Positions 1-8,052 of a DNA stretch of 64,000 nt are shown here, piece by piece. Each line of letters opens with the position of its first letter. The first letter of the stretch is position 1. The position numbers and the translations under genes are program-made. This DNA is from Blastococcus sp. TML/M2B (GTDB lineage: Bacteria; Actinomycetota; Actinomycetes; Mycobacteriales; Geodermatophilaceae): the NCBI RefSeq assembly GCF_016612865.1, contig NZ_JAENZZ010000001.1, forward strand, positions 1,364,001 to 1,428,000, given 5' to 3'. The notes beneath the pieces were generated by a model, which saw only the letters and a program-made list of their open reading frames with translations, was not told the DNA's origin and ran no database searches.

Positions 1-149
1 ACCAGCAGCGCTTGCGCCCTACCGGCGCTGGCGTGTGCCGCGAGGATCGCGCCATCTTCCAGCAGCGCGCAGGCGTTGGCCACCAGCGTCTTCCACCACC
101 GCCGGGCGAATTCGGGGCTGACTTCCTCTACCTGCTCCTCTTGTGCCAT
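1..149 (-). CDS. AbiV-like abortive infection protein, N-terminal fragment (runs off left edge)
   Basis: An open frame of 49 codons reads leftwards from an ATG at 149-147 and leaves the window without a stop. After an acidic start (MAQEEQVEEVS) comes an amphipathic helix, then NACALLEDGAILAAHAS, then AGRAQALL. The pattern NA-x-x-LLEDG-x-IL followed by a Gly and an A-x-AL helix resembles the first helices of AbiV (HEPN-type) phage-resistance proteins, in which small helical subunits block phage development. Only about a quarter of such a protein is visible and the family's later Glu/Lys signature is outside the window. A purine-rich GGGAGAG lies about 14 nt upstream of the ATG. The identification is tentative. 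The sequence here has lower GC than the neighbours, which would suit an acquired gene. Confidence 0.45.
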   Translation of the reverse strand, partial: MAQEEQVEEVSPEFARRWWKTLVANACALLEDGAILAAHASAGRAQALL

Positions 150-793
150 CAACGTCCAGCATGCTCTCCCGCGGAGCTCGCCGGGCACGTCGTCAACCGC
201 GCAGACTGATGCGGTGTCCCAGGGAAGGATCCGCTTGAGCGCGTCCGGCGCGGCGATCCTCTTGCGGTGATCACCTGACCGGCATACTCGGCGCTTCGTA
301 CGGCTTGAAGGTCCCCGACGCCCATCCACACAGTTCTGGTCGCTTTCCACAACCGACCCCCATCCGGCTGCGGCGGGTCGGGTGAAGGGTGGGCCGCAGG
401 CCCATCCCGCAGGGACGCGGAGCGCCCTTCGGGCGAACCCGTCGCAGCCGGCATCCTGAACCGGCTGTGGAGCGGCGCCGTCGTCCCGACACGGTCCGGG
501 TGGGGCCACCCCGATCGTGCGCCCTGAGTCCGCACCCAGTCCGCAAATAGTCCGCAACTCAGCCGAATCTGGCCGTTACCAACCAGTAGCCTTCAACGGA
601 AAATCCGCAGGTCAACCCCCATATTCGACGAAGTCCATGATCAGTCCAACACCGGCGAACTGTGCCCGGCGTACAGGCCGACTCGTCCGTCGCCCCGCCC
701 CGCCCGGGGTCGGTCGACCCTGGTCCAGGGGAGGCGGCCGGCGCTAGCGTCGGCCGTCCCACGGGGGCCGACGGTGGCGACGGGAGGCTCGCC
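150..793. other. Intergenic stretch without a recognisable gene
   Basis: No frame here looks like a protein: the open frames are Arg/Pro-rich shadows of GC-rich DNA. The segment 530-660 is clearly lower in GC than the rest of the window. I see no tRNA, integrase or attachment-site repeat. The last 150 bp presumably carry the promoter of the gene starting at 794. Two small hairpins lie at 387-435. Confidence 0.6.
387..435. other. Two adjacent stem-loops
   Basis: A stem GGGTGGGCC (387-395) pairs with GGCCCATCCC (399-408) with one bulge and a 3-nt loop. It is followed by CGCCC-TTC-GGGCG at 423-435. There is no T-tract, so this is not a standard terminator. It could be part of a structured RNA or a REP-like element; function unknown. 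Confidence 0.35.
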
Positions 794-1471
794 GTGTTCG
801 TCCAACTCATCCAGGGCAGGACGTCGGACGCCGAGGGGTTGCGCGCGGCGATCGACGGGTGGCGCCGGGACCTGGCGCCCGGCGCGATCGGCTGGCTCGG
901 CAGCACCGGCGGGGTCACCGACGACGGCCGGTTCTTCGCGCTGGCGCGCTTCGAGTCGGCCGAGGCCGCGGCCAGGAACTCCGAGCGGCCGGCGCAGGAC
1001 CGCTGGTGGCGGGACACCGAGCGGCTGCTCGACGGGGAGGCCGACTTCGCCGAGAGCGAGGACGTCCAGGTCGAGCGGGTCGGCGACATGGACGCGGCCG
1101 GTTTCGTCCAGGTCATGCGCGGTCGGGTGACCGACCGGGCGCGGGCCCGCGAGCTCGTCGCCCAGCTCTCCACCGGTGAGATGGCCCGGCTGCGCCCGGA
1201 GATCCTGGGCAGCGTCCTGGTCAACCACGGCGCCGACGGCTGGACGCAGACCATCTACTTCACCTCCGAGGCCGCAGCCCGCGAGGGCGAGCGCATCGAG
1301 CCGCCCGAGGAGGTCCGGGCCGTGCTCGAGGAGCTGATGGCGCTCGGCGACGGCCCGCCCGAGTTCCTCGACCTGCGGCAGCCGATCCTGCACGCGCCGT
1401 CCCCCGAGACGGACCTGCCCGGGCCCCGGGCGTCGGCCGAGAGGGCCGAGGAGGCCACCCGCACGAGCTGA
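794..1471 (+). CDS. Hypothetical protein, possible duplicated ABM-type (dimeric alpha/beta barrel) domains
   Basis: 225 aa starting at GTG 794 with GGGAGG seven bases upstream; the longer frame to 662 has no such site. The N-terminal half begins MFVQLIQGRTSDAEGLRAAI and the middle begins AGFVQVMRGRVTDRARAREL, so the protein holds two copies of a unit of about 95 aa beginning with F-V-Q-(L/V)-(I/M)-x-G-R. Such units resemble antibiotic-biosynthesis-monooxygenase-like ferredoxin folds. The C-terminal 30 residues are Pro/Ala/Glu-rich and probably disordered. No signal peptide or membrane segment is visible. The gene stands alone and ends at a strong hairpin. The substrate cannot be told from the sequence. 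Confidence 0.65.
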   Translation: MFVQLIQGRTSDAEGLRAAIDGWRRDLAPGAIGWLGSTGGVTDDGRFFALARFESAEAAARNSERPAQDRWWRDTERLLDGEADFAESEDVQVERVGDMDAAGFVQVMRGRVTDRARARELVAQLSTGEMARLRPEILGSVLVNHGADGWTQTIYFTSEAAAREGERIEPPEEVRAVLEELMALGDGPPEFLDLRQPILHAPSPETDLPGPRASAERAEEATRTS

Positions 1472-1494
1472 CCCGGGCCGGCTGGTCGCCCCAC

Positions 1495-1560
1495 TCCGCG
1501 AGATCTGCACAGTCGGGCCCCCAGGACGCTCGAAAGCCCCGAGTGTGCAGATCTCGCGGA
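1495..1560. terminator. Long bidirectional hairpin between convergent genes
   Basis: The 17-bp arm TCCGCGAGATCTGCACA (1495-1511) is repeated inverted, ending at 1560. The stem continues for about five more pairs (TCGGG/CCCGA) after one mismatch. It sits exactly between two convergent genes whose stops are at 1471 and 1561. It has no T-tract, so termination is inferred from position. It resembles other gene-bracketing hairpins in this window. Confidence 0.6.
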
Positions 1561-1911
1561 TCAGGGGGCGAAGGTGGCGCGCACCAGATCGCGCAGGTGC
1601 TCGTCGGGGATGCCGGCGGCCTCGGTGTGCGGCAGCTTGAGCGTGCCGCGCTCGCCGCACAGGTGCGGGTGGCGATCGCAGAAGCCACCGCTGCGGTCCG
1701 CGCTCCACCCGTAGAGCGACAGCCCGTGCTTCCACACGCCGACGTGCAGCCGTCGCTCGCCCACCACGAAGGTCGGCATCCGGTAGGCCCAGGTGACCGT
1801 CGCCTCCGGGTGCTCGGCGCGGAGGAGCGCGGCGAACCGGTCGAACAGCGCACGCCCGGCCGGGTCCAGGGCGTCCACGTAGTCGCGCACGGCCTGGTCG
1901 GGGGAGTTCAT
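1561..1911 (-). CDS. DUF1801 domain protein (YdhG-like)
   Basis: 116 aa, ATG at 1911. The sequence AVRDYVDALDPAGRALFDRF followed by AEHPEATVTWAYRMPTF and LHVGVWKHGLSLYG is the pattern of DUF1801/YdhG proteins (small soluble single-domain proteins, some linked to iron handling). It ends near KLPHTEAAGIPDEHLRDLVRA, also typical of the family, in which the last helix holds an (I/L)P-x-x-x-(L/I) motif. Length is normal. The gene is divergent from the prepilin peptidase gene and convergent with the gene ending at 1471. Biochemical role unknown. Confidence 0.8.
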   Translation of the reverse strand: MNSPDQAVRDYVDALDPAGRALFDRFAALLRAEHPEATVTWAYRMPTFVVGERRLHVGVWKHGLSLYGWSADRSGGFCDRHPHLCGERGTLKLPHTEAAGIPDEHLRDLVRATFAP

Positions 1912-1987
1912 GCGCCCACTGTGGCGCAGCCGGGGCCGCCGGGGAGCCTCCCGGACGCCGGGCAGCCGCTGTGCCAGGGTGGCCGCC

Positions 1988-2665
1988 GTGTCCGTGCTCC
2001 CCGCCGTCGTCCTCGGCGTCGCCGGCGTCGGGATCGGGACGGCGGTGGACCGCGCTGCGGCGCGCTACCCCTGGCCGAGCCGGCCGAGCGCGGCCGGCCT
2101 GCTCGGCCCCGGACCGCGAACCTCCCGCCCGCCGGTCGTGGAGGTCATCGCCGCCGCGCTGCTCGCGGTGATCGGGCTGCGCTTCGGCTGGTCACCGGAG
2201 CTGCCGGCCTACGCGTGGTTCGCCGCCGTCGGCCTGCTGCTCGCCCTCGTCGACCTGCGCGTGAAGCTGCTGCCCAACCGCATCCTGCTGCCCGCGACCG
2301 TCGTCGCGGTCGCCCTCCTCACCCTCGCGGCCGTGCTCGACGACGCCTGGCCGGACCTGTGGCGCGCCCTGCTCGCAGGCGCTGCGAGCTTCGCAGTCCT
2401 GCTCGTCATGGCGCTGCTCGCGCCGACCGGGCTGGGCATGGGCGACGTCAAGCTCGCGGGCCTGCTCGGGCTGGTGCTCGGCTGGTTCGGCTGGCCGGCC
2501 GTGCTCCTCGGATTCCTGCTCGGCTTCCTGGTCCAGGCGGTGCTCGGCCTGGCCCTCCTCGCCGTGCGGCGGGCCGACCGCGGCACCGAGCTGCCCTTCG
2601 GCCCCGCCCTGCTCGCCGGCACCGTCGTGGCGGTACTCCTGTCGGGGGACTGGGCCGGCCTGTAG
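1988..2665 (+). CDS. Prepilin peptidase (A24 family) of the Tad pilus
   Basis: Membrane aspartyl protease of about 225 aa, expected to remove the leader of the Flp pilin and of TadE-like pseudopilins. The two catalytic Asp residues are visible: VDLRVKLLPN near residue 89 and GMGDVKLAG near residue 152, the GxGD signature. Six or more hydrophobic helices and the closing LPFGPALLAG fit the family. The N-terminal cysteine/methyltransferase domain of PilD is absent, as in other Tad/CpaA-type peptidases. I chose GTG 1988; GTG 1979 in the same frame is possible. It is the first gene of the Tad locus, separated from the pilin by a promoter-sized gap. Confidence 0.88.
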   Translation: MSVLPAVVLGVAGVGIGTAVDRAAARYPWPSRPSAAGLLGPGPRTSRPPVVEVIAAALLAVIGLRFGWSPELPAYAWFAAVGLLLALVDLRVKLLPNRILLPATVVAVALLTLAAVLDDAWPDLWRALLAGAASFAVLLVMALLAPTGLGMGDVKLAGLLGLVLGWFGWPAVLLGFLLGFLVQAVLGLALLAVRRADRGTELPFGPALLAGTVVAVLLSGDWAGL

Positions 2666-2903
2666 GCGTTTCCGCACGCTCAGTGATCACGTTCGGTCAC
2701 CGGAACGGGCGACGCAGTGTCACCGGTTCGGGCTCCTCGGTGGGGCCGCGACGGCCCCGAGCGCCCGTTCGGTGGTCCCCCCTCCGAGTGACGACGTCGG
2801 CCCAACCCCTCGTCGTGCGGCCGGCGGCCCCCGATCTTGGGGAAGCCGCGACCCCGGTCACCACGGCCCGACAAGTCGACGGCGGACCTCCTAGGAGATC
2901 ACC
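2666..2903 (+). promoter_or_regulatory. Leader/promoter region of the flp-tad operon
   Basis: 238 bp without a gene. It contains related short motifs (TTCGGTCACCGGAAC near 2693 and GTCACCGGTTC near 2718) that could bind a regulator, and ends in an AGGAG ribosome site at 2893-2897, seven bases before the Flp start. No certain -10/-35 pair. Promoter assignment rests on position before a highly expressed pilin gene. Confidence 0.4.
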
Positions 2904-3128
2904 GTGATCAACCCGTTCATCGCTCTGCAGCTGCTCGCCTCGATGGCCGAGGACCGCATCGCCGAGTTCAAGGCGAACGAGAAGGGCGCGACCGCGGTCG
3001 AGTACGCGCTGATCGTCGGCGCCGTCGCCGCCGTCATCGTCACCGCGATGGTCGCGTTCAAGGGCAAGCTCGAGGGCCTGTTCAACAGCATCAACGTCGG
3101 TGGCTCCGGCTCCACCACCGCGCCCTGA
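2904..3128 (+). CDS. flp: Flp family type IVb pilin
   Basis: 74-aa major pilin subunit, GTG start with AGGAG seven bases upstream. A short polar leader (residues 1-29) ends in EKG, followed by ATAVEYALIVGAVAAVIVTAMVAF. That is the Flp motif: cleavage after Gly, Glu at +5, Tyr at +6, then one hydrophobic helix. The leader is longer than in many Flp pilins. The C-terminus is Gly/Ser/Thr-rich. After cleavage by the upstream peptidase the subunits would polymerise into an adhesive surface pilus. It is followed by a 146-bp gap and then the assembly genes, the usual order where the pilin is made in excess. Confidence 0.93.
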   Translation: MINPFIALQLLASMAEDRIAEFKANEKGATAVEYALIVGAVAAVIVTAMVAFKGKLEGLFNSINVGGSGSTTAP

Positions 3129-3274
3129 CGTAGCGCCCTCGGGTCGTGGTCGGCGGCGTGCCCGCCCCCGTGCGAGCACGCCGCCCCACGCCCCCGCGCC
3201 GCCGCCCCCTGTCCCCGGGCCGGCGCAGCCCCCTCCGCCCCGCACCCCACCCAGCACAGGAAGGAGCCCGCGAG

Positions 3275-3712
3275 GTGTCCAGCCAGAACCGCACGCACGT
3301 GCCCGGCCGGCGCCGGGTCGCCGCCCGCCTGCTCGGCGAGCGCGGTGCCGCCGCGGTCGAGTTCGCGCTCGTCGCGCCGGTGCTCCTGCTGCTGCTCTTC
3401 GGCATCATCGAGTTCAGCAAGGCCTTCAACAACCAGGCGACGCTCTCGTCGGCCGCCCGCGAGGGCGCCCGGTCGATGGCGCTCGGCCACACCGTGGCCG
3501 AGGCCCGTGCCGCCGTCCGAGCGACGCTGCCGGCCGGGTTCACCCTGCCCGACTCGCAGATCACCATGTCGCTGCCGTCGTGCACCACCGCCACCGGGAC
3601 CAACCCGACCGTGACGGTGACCGTCCGCTATCGCCAGAACGTCGTCGCGGGTCTCGTCCGCGGCGCCGGCTTCGACCTCACCGGCAAGGCGGCCATGCGA
3701 TGCGGCGGCTGA
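3275..3712 (+). CDS. tadE: TadE-like pseudopilin
   Basis: 145 aa from GTG 3275, with AGGAAGGAG about nine bases upstream. Near residue 23 it has GERG followed by AAAVEFALVAPVLLLLLFGII. This is a pilin-like processing site with Glu at +5 and one transmembrane helix, characteristic of TadE. The remaining ~90 residues form an extracytoplasmic domain with a Cys pair (residues near 102 and 140). TadE proteins are minor pilins needed for Flp pilus assembly. Its last 13 bases overlap the start of the next gene, so the two are probably translationally coupled. Confidence 0.88.
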   Translation: MSSQNRTHVPGRRRVAARLLGERGAAAVEFALVAPVLLLLLFGIIEFSKAFNNQATLSSAAREGARSMALGHTVAEARAAVRATLPAGFTLPDSQITMSLPSCTTATGTNPTVTVTVRYRQNVVAGLVRGAGFDLTGKAAMRCGG

Positions 3713-4716
3713 CCCTGCGCACCCGCCTGGGCGACGAGCGCGGCGCCGTCGGCGTCATGGTCGCCCTCCTGCTCGTCCCGCTCCTCGGCTTCGCCGCCAT
3801 CGCCGTCGACCTGTCGGCCGTCCAGTCCGAGCGCGCCCAGCTGCGCAACGGCACCGACGCCGCCGCCCTGGCCGTCGCCACCGACTGCGCCTGGCGGCCC
3901 GACTGCGGCGACGAGCTCGGCACCGCGACCGCGCTCGTCTCCGGCAACTCCGGCCAGGCCGGCGCGACCGTGTCGACGCCGACCGTGCAGCTCGGCCCCG
4001 TCGGCTCTCAGGGGCAGTCGGTCACGGTGACGGCGACCGCCCAGCAGAAGCACTGGTTCGCGCCGGTGCTGGGTCGCAACGCCTCCACGGTCTCCGCCGC
4101 TTCCACGGCGGCGTGGAGCGGTACGAGCCGGGCCACGGCGAAGCTCCCCCTGGCCATCGGGCGGTGCGAGTACGACAAGCACCGCTCGCGGCCCAGCGTG
4201 TCGATGGAGGCGAGCAACTCCGGCTGCACCGGCGCGGGGCAGGCGAACATGCGGTTCGTCTGGCTGGCCACCGACTCCGGCTCCGTGTGCCAGACCACTG
4301 CCAGCGTCGGCGCTCAGGTTGCTCGGTCGGCCGGCGGCGCCACGAGCATGCCCAGCGCCTGCGCGAACCAGAGCCAGTACCTGTTCGACCTCGTCGGCAC
4401 CACGGTCCTCCTGCCGGTCGTCGACGACAGCCAGGGGTCGGCGACCAGCTATCGGGTGTACGGCTTCGCCGCCTTCAAGGTGTCCGGCTACGACCTCGGC
4501 ACCGGCAAGAGCTGGGCGCAGATGAGCTGGTTCGAGCGGCTTCTCGCCATCATCGACTTCCTCATCCGGCTCTTCACGGGTCAGGGCGGCGGCAGCGAGA
4601 AGGGCCTCGTCGTCGAGGGCTCCCTCACCACCCACGTCCAGCTCTCGGACGCACGAATCCAGACATCGGCTCCCGACCTGGGTGCCCGGTCCGTCTTCCT
4701 CACGGAACAACGGTGA
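3700..4716 (+). CDS. TadG-like pilus-associated protein
   Basis: 338 aa, ATG 3700 inside the end of tadE. The N-terminus DERGAVGVMVALLLVPLLGFAAIAVDLS is a single membrane anchor of the putative Flp pilus-assembly TadE/G type. It is followed by RAQLRNGTDAAALAVATDC, the helix conserved in TadG-like proteins. The long C-terminal part is predicted extracytoplasmic, with several Cys residues (CAWRPDC, C..C pairs near residues 160-230). It lacks the Glu+5 of true pilins. The role, anchoring the pilus to the envelope, is inferred from the family and the operon position. Confidence 0.75.
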   Translation: MRRLTLRTRLGDERGAVGVMVALLLVPLLGFAAIAVDLSAVQSERAQLRNGTDAAALAVATDCAWRPDCGDELGTATALVSGNSGQAGATVSTPTVQLGPVGSQGQSVTVTATAQQKHWFAPVLGRNASTVSAASTAAWSGTSRATAKLPLAIGRCEYDKHRSRPSVSMEASNSGCTGAGQANMRFVWLATDSGSVCQTTASVGAQVARSAGGATSMPSACANQSQYLFDLVGTTVLLPVVDDSQGSATSYRVYGFAAFKVSGYDLGTGKSWAQMSWFERLLAIIDFLIRLFTGQGGGSEKGLVVEGSLTTHVQLSDARIQTSAPDLGARSVFLTEQR

Positions 4717-4721
4717 TTGCC

Positions 4722-5384
4722 ATGCAACGTCGAGTCCTCGCCGCGATCGCGGCCTTCGCGCTGGCCCTGGTCGGTGCGTTCCTGCTCATCAGCTACGTCA
4801 GCAGCGCCGACGACCGGGCCCGGGCCGACGAGCAGACCATCCAGGTCCTCGTCGCCCAGGCGCCGATCCCCAAGGGCACGCCGGCCAACCAGCTCGAGGC
4901 CAAGGTGGCGCTCCTGGACGTGCCGGTCCGGCTCGTGCCGGACGCCGAAGGCGCGATCACCGACCTCGCCGAGCTGGGTGACACCCCGTCCGCGACCGCG
5001 ATGCTGCCGGGCGACCAGCTGACGAAGGCCCGGTTCGCCGGCGACGACGCCGTGGGGCAGACGAGGGACGACGGCCGCGAGGCGGTCAGCGTGACCCTCG
5101 ACGTCCAGCGGGCCGTCGGCGGCAGCCTCGACGAGGGCGACCGCGTCGCGGTCTACCTGACCCGCACCGCCCCGGACGGCGTGAGCACCAGCGAGCGCCT
5201 CTACGAGGACGTCGAGGTGACCCGCGTGAGCGAGGTCGAGGCCTCGGGCGTCAACGGCGGCGCCGTGACGGTCACCCTCGCCCTCACCCCCGAGCAGGCC
5301 GGCGCCGTCGTCGCCGGCATGTACGACAACGCCCTGTGGCTGTCGATGGTCGACGCCACCTCCACCTCCGGGAGCGACAAGTGA
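4722..5384 (+). CDS. cpaB: CpaB/RcpC-like Flp pilus assembly protein
   Basis: 220 aa. An N-terminal transmembrane anchor (LAAIAAFALALVGAFLLISYV) is followed by an SAF-like domain: VLVAQAPIPKGTPANQLEAKVALLDVPVR, then a stretch with MLPGDQLTKARF. This is the RcpC/CpaB order. ATG 4722 lies six bases after the preceding stop; GTG 4713, overlapping that stop, is an alternative. CpaB proteins stabilise the pilus channel at the cell surface. No secretin gene accompanies it, as expected for a cell without an outer membrane. The stop overlaps the next start (GTGA). Confidence 0.8.
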   Translation: MQRRVLAAIAAFALALVGAFLLISYVSSADDRARADEQTIQVLVAQAPIPKGTPANQLEAKVALLDVPVRLVPDAEGAITDLAELGDTPSATAMLPGDQLTKARFAGDDAVGQTRDDGREAVSVTLDVQRAVGGSLDEGDRVAVYLTRTAPDGVSTSERLYEDVEVTRVSEVEASGVNGGAVTVTLALTPEQAGAVVAGMYDNALWLSMVDATSTSGSDK

Positions 5385-6574
5385 GCCAGGTCCTGATCAT
5401 CGGCGCGGACACCGCGCTCGAGCAGCAGTTCGCCCGGGCCACCGACGGCGACCTGGTCCAGCTCACCGTCGAGCACCTCGACGTCCACGGCGGGCTGCTG
5501 GCCCGCATGGAGGAGGCCGGCTTCCCCAACGTCGTCGTCCTCGGCTCCGACGTGGCGCTGGAGCGGGCCCTCGAGCTCGCCCAGGCGGTCGACCTGAGCC
5601 GCCCGGCGACCAGCGTCGTCATCGTCGCCCGGGCCGACGCCGACCTGTGGGTGACGGCGATGCGTGCCGGCGTGCGCGACGTCCTCGCCCCCGACGCGGG
5701 CCTGCCGGAGGTCACCGCCGTCCTGGAGCGCGCCGACGAGCGCGCCCAGACCCGGCTGCAGGCGACCCTGCAGGAGACCTCGCGGGTGCCCGACCACCGG
5801 CTGATCGTCGTCGCCTCGCCCAAGGGCGGGGTCGGCAAGACCACCGTCTCGACCAACCTGTCCGTGGGTCTGGCGCAGTCGGGCCTGGGCTCGACCGTGC
5901 TGGTCGACCTGGACATGCAGTTCGGCGACGTCGCCAGCGCCCTGGCGCTCGCCCCGGACTACACCCTGCCGGACACCGTGCACGGCGCGGCCAGCACCGA
6001 CCCGCTGGTGCTCAAGACCTTCCTCAGCCGGCACCCCAGCGGGCTGTACGTCGTGGCCGGCAGTGACTCGCCGGCCTCCGGCGACGCGGTCTCCGCCGAG
6101 CAGGTCGCCCGGCTGCTGGAGACGCTGAGCCACGAGTTCCGGCACGTCGTCGTGGACACCGCCCCCGGCCTGTCCGACCACACGCTCGTCGCCCTCGAGC
6201 GCGCCACCGACCTGGTGCTCATGAGCAGCATGGACGTCCCCGGCGTGCGCGGGCTGCGCAAGGAGCTCGACGTGCTGCGCGAGCTGGACCTGGTGCCGGA
6301 CCAGCTGCACCTGCTGCTCAACATGTCCGACCCGGCCGGCGGCCTCTCGCTGGCCGACGTCGAGAAGGCCGTCGGCGCGCCGCTGGACGTCGTGCTGCCG
6401 CGCAACTCGGCGGTCACGCTGTCCACGAACACCGGCGTCCCGCTGCTCCAGGAGAGCAACCGCGACCCGGTCAGCCGCGGGCTGCGCCAGCTGCTGGGCC
6501 GCTTCCTGCCCGCCACCGAGGAGCGCGCCACCGGGCTGCTCGGCCGGCTGCCCTTCCGGGCGGGCTCGCGGTGA
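5381..6574 (+). CDS. tadZ: TadZ/CpaE-like MinD-family ATPase
   Basis: 397 aa starting at GTG 5381 in a GTGA overlap with cpaB. Residues 1-125 form a receiver-like domain without an obvious full phosphoacceptor set. From about residue 145 comes the MinD/ParA-type P-loop SPKGGVGKTTVSTNL with a deviant Walker A lysine, then LVDLDMQFGDVASAL and VVVDTAPGLSDHTLVAL. TadZ proteins act as polar hubs that position the pilus machinery on the inner face of the membrane. It ends at RLPFRAGSR and overlaps tadA by four bases. Confidence 0.88.
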   Translation: MSQVLIIGADTALEQQFARATDGDLVQLTVEHLDVHGGLLARMEEAGFPNVVVLGSDVALERALELAQAVDLSRPATSVVIVARADADLWVTAMRAGVRDVLAPDAGLPEVTAVLERADERAQTRLQATLQETSRVPDHRLIVVASPKGGVGKTTVSTNLSVGLAQSGLGSTVLVDLDMQFGDVASALALAPDYTLPDTVHGAASTDPLVLKTFLSRHPSGLYVVAGSDSPASGDAVSAEQVARLLETLSHEFRHVVVDTAPGLSDHTLVALERATDLVLMSSMDVPGVRGLRKELDVLRELDLVPDQLHLLLNMSDPAGGLSLADVEKAVGAPLDVVLPRNSAVTLSTNTGVPLLQESNRDPVSRGLRQLLGRFLPATEERATGLLGRLPFRAGSR

Positions 6575-8052
6575 GCCTCACCGAGCGCCTCGCCGAGGCG
6601 CGCGGGGAGCAGGCGCTGGGTGCCGACCCGGTCCGGCTGGCCCGCGAGGCGGCGGCCGAGGAGGCGCGCAGCCTGGCGGCCCGCGTCGAGACGACCGCGA
6701 AGAAGCGCGGCGACGGCGACGTCGTCCGCCCGGCGACCGAGGTCGGCTCGCCGGGGGAGGGGCTCAACCGGCTCCGCGAGCGCGCCACCGTGGCGCTGTT
6801 CAACCGGCTGGGCGCCAAGCTCAACGACCCGGACCTGCCCGAGGAGCAGCTGCACGGCCTCGTGCGCGCCGAGCTGCAGCGGGTGCTCGCCAACGAGCAG
6901 ACGCCGCTCTCGGCCGAGGACCGCACCCGGCTCACCGCCGACGTCACCGCCGAGGTGCTCGGGCACGGGCCGCTTCAGCCGCTGCTGGACGACCCGACGG
7001 TCAGCGAGATCATGGTCAACGGACCGGACATGGTCTACGTCGAGCGGGCCGGCAAGCTCACCCGCTCGACGGTCACCTTCGCCTCCGAGGACCACCTGCG
7101 CCGGGTCATCGAGCGGATCGTCTCCCGCGTGGGGCGCCGCATCGACGAGTCCTCGCCCCTGGTGGACGCCCGCCTGGCCGACGGCTCGCGCGTCAACGCG
7201 ATCATCCCGCCGCTGGCGTTCGGCGGCTCGTCGCTGACCATCCGGAAGTTCGCCCGCAAGCCCTTCCAGGTCAGCGACCTGGTCGCCTTCGGGACGATGT
7301 CGCCGGAGATGGCCGAGCTGCTGCGCGCCTGCGTCGAGGCCCGCCTCAACATCATCGTGTCCGGTGGTACCGGCACCGGTAAGACCACGCTGCTCAACGT
7401 GCTGTCCTCGTTCATCCCCGCCAACGAGCGGATCATCACGATCGAGGACGCCGTCGAGCTGCAGCTGCAGCAGGAGCACGTGGTCCGGCTGGAGTCCCGC
7501 CCGGCCAACATCGAGGGCAAGGGCGCCGTCGGCATCCGCGACCTGGTGCGCAACTCGCTGCGCATGCGGCCCGACCGCATCGTCGTCGGCGAGGTCCGCG
7601 GCGGCGAGAGCCTGGACATGCTGCAGGCGATGAACACCGGCCACGACGGCTCGCTGTCCACGGTGCACGCCAACTCGCCGCGCGACGCGGTGTCCCGCCT
7701 GGAGACCCTCGTGCTGATGGCGGGCATGGACCTGCCGCTGCGCGCGGTCCGGGAGCAGGTCGCCTCGGCCGTGGACGTGATCGTCCAGATCAGCCGGCTG
7801 CGCGACGGCACCCGCCGGGTCACCCACGTGACCGAGGTGCAGGGCCTGGAGGGGGAGACGGTGACCCTCCAGGACGCCTTCCTCTTCGACTACTCGGCCG
7901 GCACCGACCTCAACGGCCGGTTCCTCGGCAAGGCCGTCCCCACCGGCGTGCGGCCCCGCTTCGCGGAGAAGTTCGCCGACCTCGGGATCTCCCTGTCGCC
8001 GCGCGTCTTCGGCGCCGGCACGGAGCGGCCGCGGGTGCGGGGGAACGCCTGA
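6571..8052 (+). CDS. tadA: TadA/CpaF secretion ATPase
   Basis: 493-aa hexameric ATPase that powers Flp pilus extension. Visible motifs: Walker A GGTGTGKTTLLN near residue 265, the Asp box IIT-IEDAVELQL, Walker B RIVVGEVRGGE near residue 335, and the His box TGHDGSLSTVHANS. The N-terminal 90 residues are charged and typical of CpaF. GTG 6571 overlaps the tadZ stop, and the stop overlaps the tadB start (TGATG). The protein is intact and is the best-conserved member of the locus. Confidence 0.95.
   Translation: MSLTERLAEARGEQALGADPVRLAREAAAEEARSLAARVETTAKKRGDGDVVRPATEVGSPGEGLNRLRERATVALFNRLGAKLNDPDLPEEQLHGLVRAELQRVLANEQTPLSAEDRTRLTADVTAEVLGHGPLQPLLDDPTVSEIMVNGPDMVYVERAGKLTRSTVTFASEDHLRRVIERIVSRVGRRIDESSPLVDARLADGSRVNAIIPPLAFGGSSLTIRKFARKPFQVSDLVAFGTMSPEMAELLRACVEARLNIIVSGGTGTGKTTLLNVLSSFIPANERIITIEDAVELQLQQEHVVRLESRPANIEGKGAVGIRDLVRNSLRMRPDRIVVGEVRGGESLDMLQAMNTGHDGSLSTVHANSPRDAVSRLETLVLMAGMDLPLRAVREQVASAVDVIVQISRLRDGTRRVTHVTEVQGLEGETVTLQDAFLFDYSAGTDLNGRFLGKAVPTGVRPRFAEKFADLGISLSPRVFGAGTERPRVRGNA

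Noticed and set aside
530-660. Possible tRNA-linked attachment site in the lower-GC stretch
   Set aside because: No cloverleaf, no direct repeats and no integrase could be found.
559-1735. Minus-strand open frames ending in YAGHSSPVLD and VTARFG that looked like an integrase C-terminus
   Set aside because: The resemblance (GHSSP) covers a few residues only, the upstream part is antisense to the gene at 794, and there is no catalytic Arg or Tyr box.
5201-7827. Long minus-strand open frames across tadZ and tadA
   Set aside because: They are antisense shadows of well-conserved ATPases; they contain no motif and no ribosome site.
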